From contig NC_063450.1 in the NCBI RefSeq assembly GCF_020379485.1, positions 51,173,374-51,237,373 on the forward strand: a stretch of DNA of 64,000 bases, given 5' to 3'. Positions 13,401 to 26,848 of the stretch are shown in pieces. The position numbers were made by a program, and so were the translations under genes. The notes under the pieces are model-generated. The model was not told where the DNA came from. It was given only the letters and a program-made list of their open reading frames with translations, and ran no database searches. The stretch's first letter is position 1. Each line of letters begins with the position of its first letter. This stretch comes from Brassica napus (taxonomy: Eukaryota > Streptophyta > Magnoliopsida > Brassicales > Brassicaceae).

Positions 13401-14025
13401 GTACTTTACTGCTAATTTCCTACATAGACCATACATGATACACCCTACATGAAAATACTGTAATAAACCGTTAGATATTCATCTATGTAATTAGTGGGTC
13501 AATACGAGGATAATATTATAATAACTAGCAAGCTCCGATCTATATATTTAAATGTTTTGTAGTCATTTGTGTTGGAAGTCATCCACAACCGAGGAAAATA
13601 GCAAAAAAATATATGATAAATCATGATTAAAATATTACACAATCATTGTAATTTATAAAATGATATTCTTGTCAGAATTAATTGCGAAATCAAAATAAGG
13701 GCATAAAATCTATGTAATGTATGTATGTTTATGTGTGTGTGGGACGTATCTAATGAAATCTGGACACAATCTGATCCAGCGATGCAGTAGTTACTGATCT
13801 TAAAACCAAAACATAAAAAAAGATTTTTTCTTTCTAAAAAGATAAAATAAACATCTTATAAAGAAGAGATCACCATTGGAGATCTCTCCGATTCCTCAGC
13901 TCAAAGCATACCAACCAACCCCACATACATACACACACAAGTATTGTTGCGTTTTCTCTCTCTAAGAAGACTTTCTCTTCCTACGTCTTGGTATTATTAT
14001 TTGTTCCGGTGTAATACATCAAGAA
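10465..14025. other. intergenic and TIE1 upstream region
   Basis: No gene seen. A direct repeat tttatgaagtatccatag occurs near 11879 and 11993. A TATA-like box (cttataaagaag, about 13856-13867) lies about 160 bp before the TIE1 ATG and is followed by a CT-rich leader (13950-13990), so transcription probably starts near 13885-13900. A long upstream spacer is common for developmental regulators. Confidence 0.5.
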
Positions 14026-15596
14026 ATGGGTAGTAGTTTCTTTGGGAGACCAAAAATGGGTGGATCTTCGTCTTCATCACCAACATCGTCTTCTCCGGCA
14101 AAGAGAGGGAAGAACAAGAATGGTTCTGACAAGCCTAAGCAGCCGCAGAGAGGTCTGGGTGTGGCACAGTTGGAGAAGATTAGATTACACGGCGAACTTA
14201 ATTGCAACAGTTTCAATACTTACCCTTCTTATCATCCCTCAACTTTCAGTCCTCAGGTACAAATTTCCCGTACATATACATATGTGTATAGATCCATGTA
14301 GATATAGTCAAAACCTTTTAGAATTTTATCAGAATTAATAACTCTGGTTTGATCATGATTACTAAATGTTTGAAGTATTTGCCTTTGTGTGTGTGTGTGT
14401 GAATGTTTTGGAGATTTCAGCTAAGGTTTAATTAGTAAGGAAGCATATTTGCATTTATAGCTTAACACATCATCATTCATCACGAAAACAAAATCTATGT
14501 TTTCATAGGTATAAATTGATTTTTTGAATTATATAGTTTTAGATACTGATTCATCATTTTGCTTGTTTCATCTTGTTGTATAATGTAGGATGATGTGAGA
14601 AGTCAAGGAGAATATCCATCTATACCATATTCATCGTCGTCGGTTCATTATGGCATTCATCCAAACATGATGGTAAATATATAGGCCACATTTATTGTTG
14701 TGTATGTGTGTGTGAATATATATTGTATCTAGTAGTATCATTTATTTGCTTTCACAAAATTATGATACACATCACATAATTGTTCTTAAATGCATATTTT
14801 TGTAGATTTATATGAAATTTCAGTTAGATTCTTAATTGCATTTGAAATCATTTTAATTTCATATATAAACTTAATATGTAAAATCTCCAATTATACTCAC
14901 ATTGATTATCAGATTTGTTTAGCTATCAACATAAAAGAATTCTTAAACAAGTTTCATATCGAACTCTAATCTTTAGACTAATTATAGACGTGAATTAAAA
15001 ATCAAATAAGATCCATTAATTATACTTAATAGTATGATTATAGGTTTTTATTTAAGCATTCTTCATTATTCTATTTGTGATCTCACAGATGAATGCAAGT
15101 AATGATCAATACGAGAGAACAACCACAAGATACATAGATGCTCAGCCTTACATAGCACCAAGGTCCGTACACATTGTTAGAGTTTCATCATACATAATAT
15201 TTAATTATATGGTATGGTCTTCGTATATACTTCTAGATGTCTGTAATATGTAGAGAAAGCTAATAATTTTTACAACACATGTACAGTTGGAACCCGAACT
15301 ACGGTATCTTGGAGAGCCAACATTTTGTGGAACCAAACACAACCAGACACTTCTTACATGAGGTTAGTTTTTATGTAGATACATATATCATGTGTCAAGA
15401 GATTTAGTGGAACTTAATTTTGACATAATATCTGTGTTCAGTGTCTCAAAATTGTGGCTTAATAATATATGAATCTTTGAATGATTTTTTCTCATTGATA
15501 TAGGATCCGAGAAATAACTCGTTGGGATCGGATGTTGAGAACTTCCAGACGAGTGACGCAACTGAGCCAGATTTGGAGCTGAGATTGTCACTTTGA
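14026..15596 (+). CDS. TIE1: TIE1-like EAR-motif TCP interactor, 5 exons, 185 aa
   Basis: Exons: 14026-14256, 14589-14672, 15089-15162, 15287-15362 and 15504-15596 (558 nt). The N-terminus MGSSFFGRPKMGG is followed by a Ser-rich stretch and a basic KRGKNKN..DKPKQPQRGLGVAQLEKIRLHGE block; the LGVAQLEKIR..GE segment is also seen in SPEAR/TIE proteins. The C-terminus ends E-P-D-L-E-L-R-L-S-L-stop, an LxLxL EAR repression motif. In Arabidopsis, TIE1 (At4g28840, from memory) binds CIN-type TCP factors and recruits TOPLESS in young leaves. Expected location is nuclear. All splice sites are GT-AG and the frame is intact. A shifted second frame at 14042 is a shadow. Confidence 0.87.
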
Positions 15597-16828
15597 GTAA
15601 TGAATAAATTCATATTATTTTTAAAGAGCCCATGGATTTGTTACACTAAAAAATTAGACAATAATAATATATAATTTAGGTCATCGTTTGATTTGTGGGC
15701 ATCAGATTTTGATACCATCAAGATGTTTACCTTTTCGACAAAGTATGCTTGTAAATCTACATGATTTTCATATATGTCAAAGTAGTCATAAAGTCATCTC
15801 CGTATATTGTTAAGACATGCAAATGCAGTAGATTGGAACTTTCAAATATAGACGGATCATGAACGAGGTATAGGATTAACCTATACGTAAAATTACTTAA
15901 GAAACGAGGATGATGGTTCTTTACATTGTGAGGGAGCATACTTGTACGTAAACAAAATCTAGACACAAGTAATTTCGGATCAGTTAAAATGTTATAAGTG
16001 ATTCTTATTTTAACATTTTTACCACAAAAAAAACAGTGATACGACGTAAAAAAAAAGATGTTGGGTTCTTCAGTTTATTTTGGAAAATTTAAAGTAAAAG
16101 TGATACAGTAATATGGACTGACGGTGATTGGTATGGCATTGAAAAGAAATAAAAAATGAAACTTATTAAAGTTTTGAACATATAATTATGATTTTGAACA
16201 AGACTAATAAAAAACGTGATCAGTACTCATTATCAAGCTTTTAATCGTACAATATTTGTCTATTTACCATTGATCGAGGTTTATTGTGAATATAATACAT
16301 AAGAATATTCATATACTATTGAACACCCACCGAAAGTTATTCTTGATTGATCACTAGATTTTATTTATATCATTGAAGCATGTGTTAGCGATGTGTCTTA
16401 AATATTTTGACCTTTATGAATATGATTAACCTAAATGAAGGAAGGATCTTTGTTTACAATGTTACACAGTTCACACCACCATTGACGAAATAGTACTGCA
16501 TTCCAAAAGTCGGACCGAAAATTTATAAACTTATTATTTAGATTACCAACCCAATGGACCCAGCCCACTTAGGTCAATCTGATCATTTCGACCGATCAAC
16601 ATTGCTTAGTCCTAAATTTGTTCAAAAGGGCTATATATGGACTGGTGACCGGTCTCTGAGCGCATGCAACCGCTAGTGATCCTTCTATTGGCCGCGTTAG
16701 CTATTTTAGATCGCACATATGTGGAGGCAAACAATGATATAAAAAAAAAAAAGATTGTTACATGGGGTAACCATCATAGATTCATAGTGGTATTGTAATA
16801 TTATGGCATCGATATATAATAAGAGAGA
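15597..16828. other. TIE1 3' flank and intergenic DNA
   Basis: Contains the probable TIE1 3' UTR (to about 15800) and AT-rich sequence with no supported gene. Arabidopsis has XTH26 at this place between TIE1 and CKL4; no xyloglucan hydrolase motif is visible here. Confidence 0.4.
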
Positions 16829-17986
16829 CTGGAGCTTGATCCGCGCATCCGCGCGGGTTTTTATTTTTTTTATAAATAAATATTTATTTTTTATATAGTA
16901 ATATATAAGTTTAAAATTATATATTAAATAATTTTTTAATATGGCATCTCTAAACATAATAATTTTATACTATATATCGGTAATTTATTTTGTTTTTTGA
17001 CCCATGATTTCTCCTTAATTATCCTTTTGAAAGATAAATAAAGATATTACGGTTTTGATTTTTATATTTTTGATTTTGTTTGTTTAGAACTACAAAAACG
17101 ATTTGGGTATAAGATAACTAAGATAATACATACGTATGAATATATTAATTTGTATAATTGGTTTGAATTTTATACATAAAACCATGAATTGTTGTGGTTT
17201 ATATGAAAGAAAGTTCTAATCTTCTAGGACAGTTATGTACATCAATGATAGTAGACTTAATATTTGAAAGTAGGGAATCCGTAATATCCATATGATAGTA
17301 ATGACAAATTAATTTTCTTAAATAATTGTTGCTATGATGTTTCGTTAAAATTAAATTTAGAAATATGCATTAATTAAATAGAAAAAGATACAGAATCCTA
17401 AAAAGTAGGTTATTAATTATTTTAGTTGCATTAATTAAATTGAAAAAAGACAAAGAAAACTTAAATTTAGAATCATTAAATATATTAGTGGTATGAAAGT
17501 GTAAATAATTTGCAAAATTAAGGGGTAATTTTATTTTGTACTTCTCTTTTAATAATATAGATGAATATATTAATTTGTATAATTGGTTTGAATTTTATAC
17601 ATAAAACCATGAATTGTTGTGGTTTATATGAAAGAAAGTTCTAATTTTCTAGGTTACAGTTATGTACATCAATGATAGTAGACTTAATATTTGAAAGTAA
17701 GAAATCCGTAATGTCCATACGATAGTAATGACAAATTGATTTTCTTAAATAATTGTTGCTATGATTTTTTTAAAATTAAATTTAGAAATATGCATTAATT
17801 AAATAGAAAAAGATACAGAATCCTAAAAAGTAGGCTATTAATTATTTTAGTTGCATTAATTAAATTGAAAAAAAACAAAGAAAACTTAAATTTAGAATCA
17901 TTAAATATATTAGTGGTATGAAAGTGTAAATAATTTGCAAAATTAAGGGGTAATTTTATTTTGTACTTCTCTTTTAATAATATAGA
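16829..17986 (-). mobile_element. Helitron-like element with duplicated 5' end
   Basis: Read on the minus strand it starts TCTATATTATTAAAAGAGAA and ends with a GC-rich hairpin (ccgcgcggatgcgcgg) followed by atcaagctccag and then T. The canonical Helitron end is CTRR|T; here it is CCAG|T, one base off. The insertion lies between A (16828) and T (17987) as Helitrons require. No Rep/helicase coding. The 5' part is present twice in tandem (see the 425-bp duplication), so there are two candidate 5' ends, at 17561 and 17986. Confidence 0.7.
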
Positions 17987-17987
17987 T
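17138..17987. repeat. tandem duplication of about 425 bp
   Basis: 17138-17562 and 17563-17987 are nearly identical: both begin gaatatattaatttgtataa and both end cttctcttttaataatatag plus at. They differ by a few substitutions and small indels, such as ggacagttatg versus ggttacagttatg. The low divergence points to a fairly recent duplication inside the Helitron. Confidence 0.9.
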
Positions 17988-18639
17988 GTGATGCATAAAT
18001 ACGTAAAAACTGGATATGTTTCTGTAAAAAGGATATGCTATTTGCTCAAAAGTATAGTTCCATTTGTTAAGGAAGTGTACAAATGCTCATCAAACATGTG
18101 CCAGAGAGAGGCCCAGAGTTCCCTGCTGAAACCGTTGCAGTTTAATTACGGTAAAGTTTCATCTTAAACTGTACAAATTGCTCATACACTGAGTTTATTA
18201 CGTAAAGTTTCATCTTAAACTCGATAAATTACGCAATTATTAGAGAAAAAAATAGTGATTAATGTTATTAAATACACATACTACATTAATCAAGTTAATC
18301 AATATACTTCAACTAATTGCGTAATTTATCAAGTTATTACTCGATAAATTAATTGCGTAAGAAAACATTGAGTAATTATCACTCGATTTTGTAGAGTGAA
18401 AATAATTAACACAAGTTCTGTTTATTTAACAAGTTGAAAAAGTCAAAAAAAAAAAAAATCTCCAGTTTAGGAAACAAAACGAAAGAACCTTAATTACACA
18501 GTTGACCAGATCCAAAATTACGAAAACACCCTCGCGTTTTCAATCAACCCTATATCCTCCTTATCTCTCTCTCTCTCTCCGTCGACGTCGCGCACGAACT
18601 GATCCCAGATTCGTTTTTTTTTTTGATCGGAGAGCTGCC
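17988..18639. other. CKL upstream region with inverted repeats
   Basis: A short direct repeat gtaaagtttcatcttaaact occurs near 18151 and 18202. The sequence aactcgataaattacgcaat (18219 on) recurs in inverted form near 18313-18333 and again in direct form near 18340-18360, giving a potential cruciform. The last 120 bp (CT repeats near 18565-18580) look like the CKL 5' UTR. A 68-codon frame at 17961-18167 is not supported as a gene. Confidence 0.45.
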
Positions 18640-21011
<2,372 letters not shown>

Positions 21012-22679
21012 TGCAAAGAAAGCAAAACATTATCTGAGATGGTGAGCTATTAATGTGAGTCATGCCCTTGGAAGATTAAAAAGGTGTTAGTGACACCAAG
21101 TTCTGATTTCTGCTGTATATTATCTGAGATGTGTGTGGACAGGCAGCTATAGAGGATGGTGTTTTTCCATGAACACATTCATGTTACACACACACAAAGA
21201 CATGAAGTGTATGTTTGCTTTTCATTCAAGATTTGCTCCAACCTTTGTATAATTCTTACCACCAGATTTGTTATATTGTTATATATGTCAAGTTTTAGTT
21301 ACTCAAGTTTGTGTTAAGGCTCATAAGTTGGGCTTTAGCCTTATTGTACTGCTGAGTATAATATTTTATGTTAATGGATAACAATATTCTTTGCAGAAAT
21401 CCAGAGCCAAGCTTTTGACCTGGGAGCTGTCTTCAGAGGCTTAGGAGAGCGCACACGTTTCTCCTTTTTTAATGACGTAGGTTTCAGAGGAAGATGTTGA
21501 GAGCCAACATGGGGTTCTTAAATTCAGAGGTAGCGACCGAGCAGTTAAATCTGAAAAAGGAAAAAAAAAAACAAATATGTCAAAGAGAGCTTATGAAGCC
21601 AGGAAAACAAGGTCGAGTCATGTATTGGTTTGGGTACAACCGGCCTGTGTTTCTACTGTATCCGACTGCTTGGTTTGTTGCGGTCTTTAGGAAAATCATC
21701 ATCATCCATGAGGTAGGTGAAGGTTGTATCTGCAGCCTCAGTGGAAACAATACCTCAGGCCGTGAGAGAGGATCTAATTGTGTAACATGATGTGTTTGTA
21801 TTATGTTTGGCTTATGATGTTTTTTTTTGTAATTTAGTCATTAGTGTATTATATATACTCTTCAAAATACATATCATCTCGAAATCAAATGCTAGAATGA
21901 ACCACACAAAAAATGAAAACCACGAATAATTCGTTAGAGCATTATGAAAGCCTTATACCACATAATAGAGTTTTTGTTTGTTAAAGCCATATGAAAGTTA
22001 TTGTTTAGCTTGATCATATTTTATTAATTTCCTGGGGTTCAGTTTAATAATATACGTATATACAATAATATTGCCAGTCCATTCATAATCGTCATAACGT
22101 TGGACCACATGATATGATGCAATGACTTATTTCTTACATCACAAGAATCTTTGGCCCCGTATACCTATTTCGTATTATATGATTCGTTCATTGGAAATTT
22201 TTCAGATACGAATAAAGTCTGCTCAATATCATATACACGAGTTAGTAACGTTAACAGAATAACACAATATCAAAAGACAAAACCAAGGGGTAGTTCATAA
22301 CTTGATGTAACACATGTGTATTAAAGTTATAAGGATATGATGCAGTCATTCACAACAATTTGATGCAGACATAACAATAACTTCTAAATGAACGTGGTTG
22401 CTTCTGTAGCCAGGTAAGCTGACATGTTCCATTTATTGAAAACAATGATCACCATTTTATAAAATGGAATACCAGAATAAAACTCAGTAATAATTCAATC
22501 CATTAATTTGTATTGAATCAAAACTTTGTTTATACATAAATTCATCGTATTTACACAAATAATTTTCTTTTGACCTAACTAACATGTGTGTGTTTTTTTT
22601 GCAAGACATAGATCAAAACTAAATATAAATTAATTCTGTAACTTTGAAAAATTTGCAATTCTTAAAGAAGAAAAAAAAA
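21012..22679. other. CKL 3' UTR and intergenic spacer
   Basis: The sequence 21012 to about 21830 is less AT-rich and may be an extended CKL 3' UTR, with a possible intron acceptor (ctttgcag near 21398). A 98-codon frame at 21494-21790 has no recognisable domain and is treated as UTR. The rest to 22679 is AT-rich, with the ATL42 3' UTR at its end. Confidence 0.4.
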
Positions 22680-23948
22680 CTAAACATCTAAGTGTAGGTG
22701 TGTTATGTTAATTTGCTTTCTTAATTCTCTATTAGCAAACCATTGTGCTGTGTTTCTAGCGATCGGCAGCCACAAACGCCGTCTTCTCTCCGTTTCTAAC
22801 GCAGTCACTGCGGTTAAACCGCTATAATCTCCATGAACCGCAACACTGAGTCTAGGAACTGTAGTGATCTCAGAGACCGATCTTCTTCCTGGCTCGACCA
22901 TAACGCTTCTTGCTTTCGAACCAGACTCTCCATTTTCCGACAACAACATAGTTTTCATCGTACTCAACTTGTTCTCCAACATTCTCTTCTCTTCCATCTC
23001 TTCCTTGACTCCCAAGATACCTCTTCCACCCTCTTCATCACCTCTCTTAACTCGATCCATCGATAAGAACCTCTGGCTTGAAATCGAACTAACCATTTCC
23101 GAGTTCAAAAACATCAAATCCGACGTACTCACATTGCTCCAACGATTCTTGAACACAACATCAGACACAATGATCCTATGATTGAACTTATGCATCAGCT
23201 TCCTCTCGTCTTTATCGTTTCCGTGTTGATCAAGTAAGGGTTTCTCTTTATGACCTAATTTAAGAATCTTCCGAAAACTATCTCCGACGCTGAATCTCGA
23301 TGACCCACCAACTTCTTCTTCTTCTTGTTCTTCTCTTTCGATGTAAAGCTCCAAGCTCGAATCATCTCTCACCTCAGACTGATTCAAGAACCGAAAACTG
23401 TTTCCGTAAATAGAGTACTCTTCTTCTATCGAGACTCTGTCTCTGCATAGAGGGCACGTAGCGTGCTCCTCAAGCCACTGATCGATGCATCCGACGTGGA
23501 AAGCGTGACGACATTTTGGCAGCAATCTAAGAATCTCGACACTTTCGAACTTAGACAAGCAAACAGAACAGTCAAGCCCTTGTTTTGATCCTTTCAAAGC
23601 AGAGAACCTGAACAGAGGAAGTGACTCGATTACTGTTCTGTCTAAACCGGAGAACCGGTCCGACGAGTTAGTTGACCGGTTAACGAATATTCCTTGTATG
23701 CTCCGGCGATCTTGCCGTCTTCCGTCGCCGGTTCTTGACCGGAGATCGATGTGGCAGCACTTAGCGTAGACGAGGAGGAAGAAAGTGAGCGAGAACATGA
23801 TGGCGAGAACTACGGTGACGACGGCCAAACTCGGCTCGAAATTGGCGACGAGGTCGCCGTTTGTGAGCGGAGGAGCAGGACGCTGAGCAGAGACATAGTA
23901 ATAGCTGTGCAAGGTTGTCAGAAAGAAGAAGAAGATGTTTTGATACAT
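22680..23948 (-). CDS. ATL42: RING-H2 E3 ubiquitin ligase ATL42, single exon, 422 aa
   Basis: ATL architecture in order: an N-terminal hydrophobic signal-like segment (residues 1-21), a transmembrane helix (about 42-63, VVTVVLAIMFSLTFFLLVYA), the GLD motif (101-103, F-S-G-L-D), and a RING-H2 finger at about 127-168 with ligands C..C, C-R-H, H..C, then C-P-L-C and the Trp of DQW. A long Ser/Glu-rich tail follows and ends in a basic R-R-R-R block. ATL proteins are membrane-anchored E3 ligases that pair with UBC4/5-type E2 enzymes. Intronless, as most ATLs are. Located beside CKL as in Arabidopsis (At4g28890). The substrate is unknown. Shadow frames on the plus strand are ignored. Confidence 0.92.
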   Translation of the reverse strand: MYQNIFFFFLTTLHSYYYVSAQRPAPPLTNGDLVANFEPSLAVVTVVLAIMFSLTFFLLVYAKCCHIDLRSRTGDGRRQDRRSIQGIFVNRSTNSSDRFSGLDRTVIESLPLFRFSALKGSKQGLDCSVCLSKFESVEILRLLPKCRHAFHVGCIDQWLEEHATCPLCRDRVSIEEEYSIYGNSFRFLNQSEVRDDSSLELYIEREEQEEEEVGGSSRFSVGDSFRKILKLGHKEKPLLDQHGNDKDERKLMHKFNHRIIVSDVVFKNRWSNVSTSDLMFLNSEMVSSISSQRFLSMDRVKRGDEEGGRGILGVKEEMEEKRMLENKLSTMKTMLLSENGESGSKARSVMVEPGRRSVSEITTVPRLSVAVHGDYSGLTAVTALETERRRRLWLPIARNTAQWFANRELRKQINITHLHLDV

Positions 23949-24542
23949 CGTAAGAAGATGTTTTTCTTATTTTTCTTGGAAAGGTTTAGGTTTTGAAATA
24001 GTTTTATTGCAGAAGCAAATGAGATTATGTTAGAGAGATTGATTAATATAAATTACGTCATCTACGATACATACTCAAGACTATAGAATATACAGAACTT
24101 GTTTGTCATCTATATTTAAAATTACAACTTGCATGGCACATTTGGATTTTTAGTTTGGTTCTTGGTCTAGAAACTATTTAAAAAAAATTAGTACCCTACC
24201 AAAATATTTCTATATGGAAAGCCATCACTAACTTATAACCAAGAAAAATTATATTCTTATTACTTATAAATGATAGTTGTTGACAGATTAATTGGCAATG
24301 CAACTTAAAATAAATATAAAATGAGGTTTCTTGCACTCGCCGAAAGTATAGAAAGTCAACCACCAGTTGCATAGAATTCCATTTTCATGATTGAGTGTGA
24401 TGGCTTGGATCTGTGTTTCACTCTTGACAATGGTTGATAAACCAATGATCTTAGATTTGTTTCAACGTATTAAAGCCCATTTCTTAAATCAGTGGGTTTC
24501 TAATATCACAGATGATTAAACATTTATTTTAACCCAAAAAAG
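23949..24542. other. ATL42 upstream region
   Basis: AT-rich spacer with no gene. It holds the ATL42 promoter. A TATA box was not identified with confidence. The last bases AAAAG (24538-24542) are the left target duplication of the Cassandra element. Confidence 0.5.
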
Positions 24543-24890
24543 TATAACGCCCCGACTACCCACAGCTAATGGGCCACCCACGCCTGCTCTCTCGGCCCGT
24601 GGGCCCCATCCTGTCTGATGGTAGGTCCGTTAATTTTCCAAGGCTCGGAATCATTGTTTACTGATCCTGCAATCACCACCCGACCTTTCCCCGTGCTTTG
24701 GCCTCACTCGCACGGTATCGCGAATCACTTCCCGATAGGTCACCCATCCTTTCACTATTCCAGCCCAAACACGATTAACTCTGGAATTCTAAACGAATGT
24801 GTGATGGAAAAGGTAAGTTAACTTTGGTGACATAGGTAGCCAAATCAATTCTCTTAAGCCATTTCACATATCACAACTCGGGATGTTACA
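24543..24890 (-). repeat. Cassandra 3' LTR with 5S-like insert
   Basis: 348 bp; the minus-strand copy begins TGTAACATCCCGA and ends CGGGGCGTTATA. The 5S-like region maps to about 24690-24795. The terminal CA is changed to TA in both LTRs. Confidence 0.85.
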
Positions 24891-24981
24891 ATTCACCCCG
24901 TCTCAAAGAACGCAACGTCCTTGTTGCGGCCCACGACAGGTCTCAAGACGCCTCTCAGGTCAGAACTGAGATGGCTAACCA

Positions 24982-24993
24982 GCTCTGATACCA
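24982..24993 (-). other. tRNA-iMet primer-binding site of Cassandra
   Basis: Minus strand TGGTATCAGAGC, complementary to the 3' end of initiator Met tRNA, two bases inside the 5' LTR. Confidence 0.85.
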
Positions 24994-24995
24994 CT

Positions 24996-25343
24996 TATAA
25001 CGCCCCGACTGCCCACAGCAAATGGGCTATCCACGCCTGCTCTCTCAGCCCGTGGGCCCCATCCTGTCTGACGGTTGGTCCGTTAATTTTCCAAGGCTCG
25101 GAATCATTATTTACTGACCCTGCAATTACCACCCGACCTTTCCCCGTGCTTTGGCCTCACTCGCACGGTATCACGAATCACTTTCCGATATGTCACCCAT
25201 CCTTTCACTACTCCAGCCCAAACAAGCTTAATTCTGGAGTTCTAAACGAATGTGTGACGGAAAAGATAAGTCAACTTTGGTGACATAGGTAACAAAATCA
25301 ATTCTCTTAAACCTTTTCACATATCACGACTCGGGATATTACA
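24996..25343 (-). repeat. Cassandra 5' LTR with 5S-like insert
   Basis: 348 bp, about 90 percent or more like the other LTR by eye. It begins TGTAATATCCCGA on the minus strand. The 5S-like region maps to about 25143-25248. Differences between the two LTRs suggest an insertion that is not recent. Confidence 0.85.
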
Positions 25344-25542
25344 AAAAGGAGAAGAGTTTACAAAACTACAACCACTAGTACACAAAAGCGAAGAGATAAA
25401 TGTAGAACTGAGTAACAACTAACAAAACAAGCAAAAGCATAGAGATTACAAACACAACATAGCGGAAAAGCACCGTTAAAACTTTGGCACCGAGAGTTAC
25501 AAACCACTTTCCCATACTGTTTTACAAACATCAATACATTAT

Positions 25543-26848
25543 TCAGGTATGAGCCGAGGCAGCCGACATTCCCACGGATGACTCAGGGCTAACATACTCC
25601 TCGCTTGCATGCCTCACAAACTCCTCCGGCGACATGTGTGAGCCGTGGCAAGCGCATACTATCTTGATCTGGTTCGCGTTGTACCTGTATGTGACACCGG
25701 ATATCGTCCGACCGTGAGGGCCTGACCCTGTAGTTGAGACCCAAGGTAGGTTGGGACGCGCGCCAGATCCTCCAAACTTCACATCAGCTGCCATTCCTGG
25801 TTTTATGGCGGAAAAGTCGAAAGAGAAAGCTGTACTAATGTTGTTGTTGTTGTTGGTGTCTCCTGCTGGTCGTTCTGATGCATCCTCTGACGAGCCTTCC
25901 TCTGCAACAGGCTGTTTCCCCTCGCCTTTCGCCGTAGCTTTAGGGAGACAATAAGAAGTTAATGACTTTGCAAGTAATGATTCTACACCAGTTTAAGGGA
26001 AATGTTTGCTTACCTGAGTTTGATGGACCTCTTCCAGCAAATGGAGACTGAGAAACTGCGACAATCCCATCCTTATCAAGCATAGGGAGCTGAACCGGTG
26101 AGTATCCGAACATGGTTGGGAGATTCCCAGTATTAGCAGTAGGCTGAGTCAGACTTGTAGCTGCTGCAGCATGTGGTCCAGACTCTTTCGGTGGTAAGGA
26201 GTAAGGTAAACCAGTGATGACGTTCTGTGGATGAACAGCGAAAGGTACGTTGTAACTCATGTTGCGGATTGTAGTTAACGCTTCAGTGTTCTTCCTTTGA
26301 CCAGCGGCTATGTTGTCCATATCAGCGGTTGGACGAGCCGCCACATCCTTTGCGAGGTTGGAAGAAGAACCACCACCACCACCTGCTTCAGACTCCGCAA
26401 CATCTTCGTTATCAGCAGTTGATCCTTCATCAGTCGCGTTCGAAACATGGGATGCCTTTGTCTTCTTCTTCTTCTTCTCGTGCATATCAACACGTGCCTC
26501 CTCCTTTCTTTTGCTGCTTCCTGCTTCTTTCACTACCTCATCCTCCACCCACAGAGGCTTGGTGGAAGCTTCACCGTCGGCGGTGGGAGCTTTGGAGAGG
26601 TCATTGAAGAAATTCTGCGGAGGAGGAGGAGGTTCAGAACTCTGCTCTGCTGCTGGTGGTCTTTGAGAAGTTGTTGGATGAAGAAAGTTCTTGAAATCAT
26701 CAATCACTTTAGCACTTCTATCACCTCCTCCTCCTCCTTCTAGATTGTAATTATTCTCAGAGGAGGTTCCAGCATTGTTAGTACCTTTAGCTTTGCCTCC
26801 ACCACATGAGAGACCCAAGCTGAGCTCAAGCCCATTATCATCATCCAT
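25543..26848 (-). CDS. NINJA: NINJA, EAR-motif adaptor of JAZ repressors, 2 coding exons, 409 aa
   Basis: Coding exons 26014-26848 and 25937-25543 (1,230 nt). The protein starts MDDDNGLELSLGLSCGG, with the EAR motif LELSLGL at residues 7-13. It then has KVIDDFKNFLHP, QNFFNDLSKAP, a basic/Glu segment with HEKKKKKTKASHVSNATDEGS, the central block MSYNVPFAVHPQNV, and the conserved C-terminus RTISGVTYRYN, IKIVCACHGSHMSPEEFVRH. NINJA links JAZ proteins to TOPLESS, keeping jasmonate genes off. The start was set at the EAR-proximal ATG, as in Arabidopsis NINJA. The frame is open upstream to an ATG at 26983, but that segment follows a 'gttatag' acceptor and is probably 5' UTR. The splice site 26014/25937 is GT-AG. 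Confidence 0.92.

Larger units (their letters stand above)
24543..25343 (-). mobile_element. complete Cassandra-type TRIM retrotransposon, 801 bp
   Basis: Two direct LTRs of 348 bp each (24543-24890 and 24996-25343) flank a 105-bp core with no coding capacity, and a perfect 5-bp TSD AAAAG lies at 24538-24542 and 25344-25348. Reading the minus strand, the 5' LTR (24996-25343) is followed two bases later by TGGTATCAGAGC (24982-24993), the primer site for initiator Met tRNA. Each LTR carries a 5S rRNA-like stretch: on the minus strand CCAGAGTTAA.CGTG.TTGGGC followed by AGGATGGGTGACC and GGGAAG, matching the 5S A-box/C-box region. These are the defining features of Cassandra. Confidence 0.92.

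Noticed and set aside
17961..18167. 68-codon frame downstream of the Helitron end
   Set aside because: No recognisable domain, and its start lies inside the Helitron terminus.
21494..21790. 98-codon frame after the casein kinase gene
   Set aside because: No recognisable domain; probably 3' UTR sequence.
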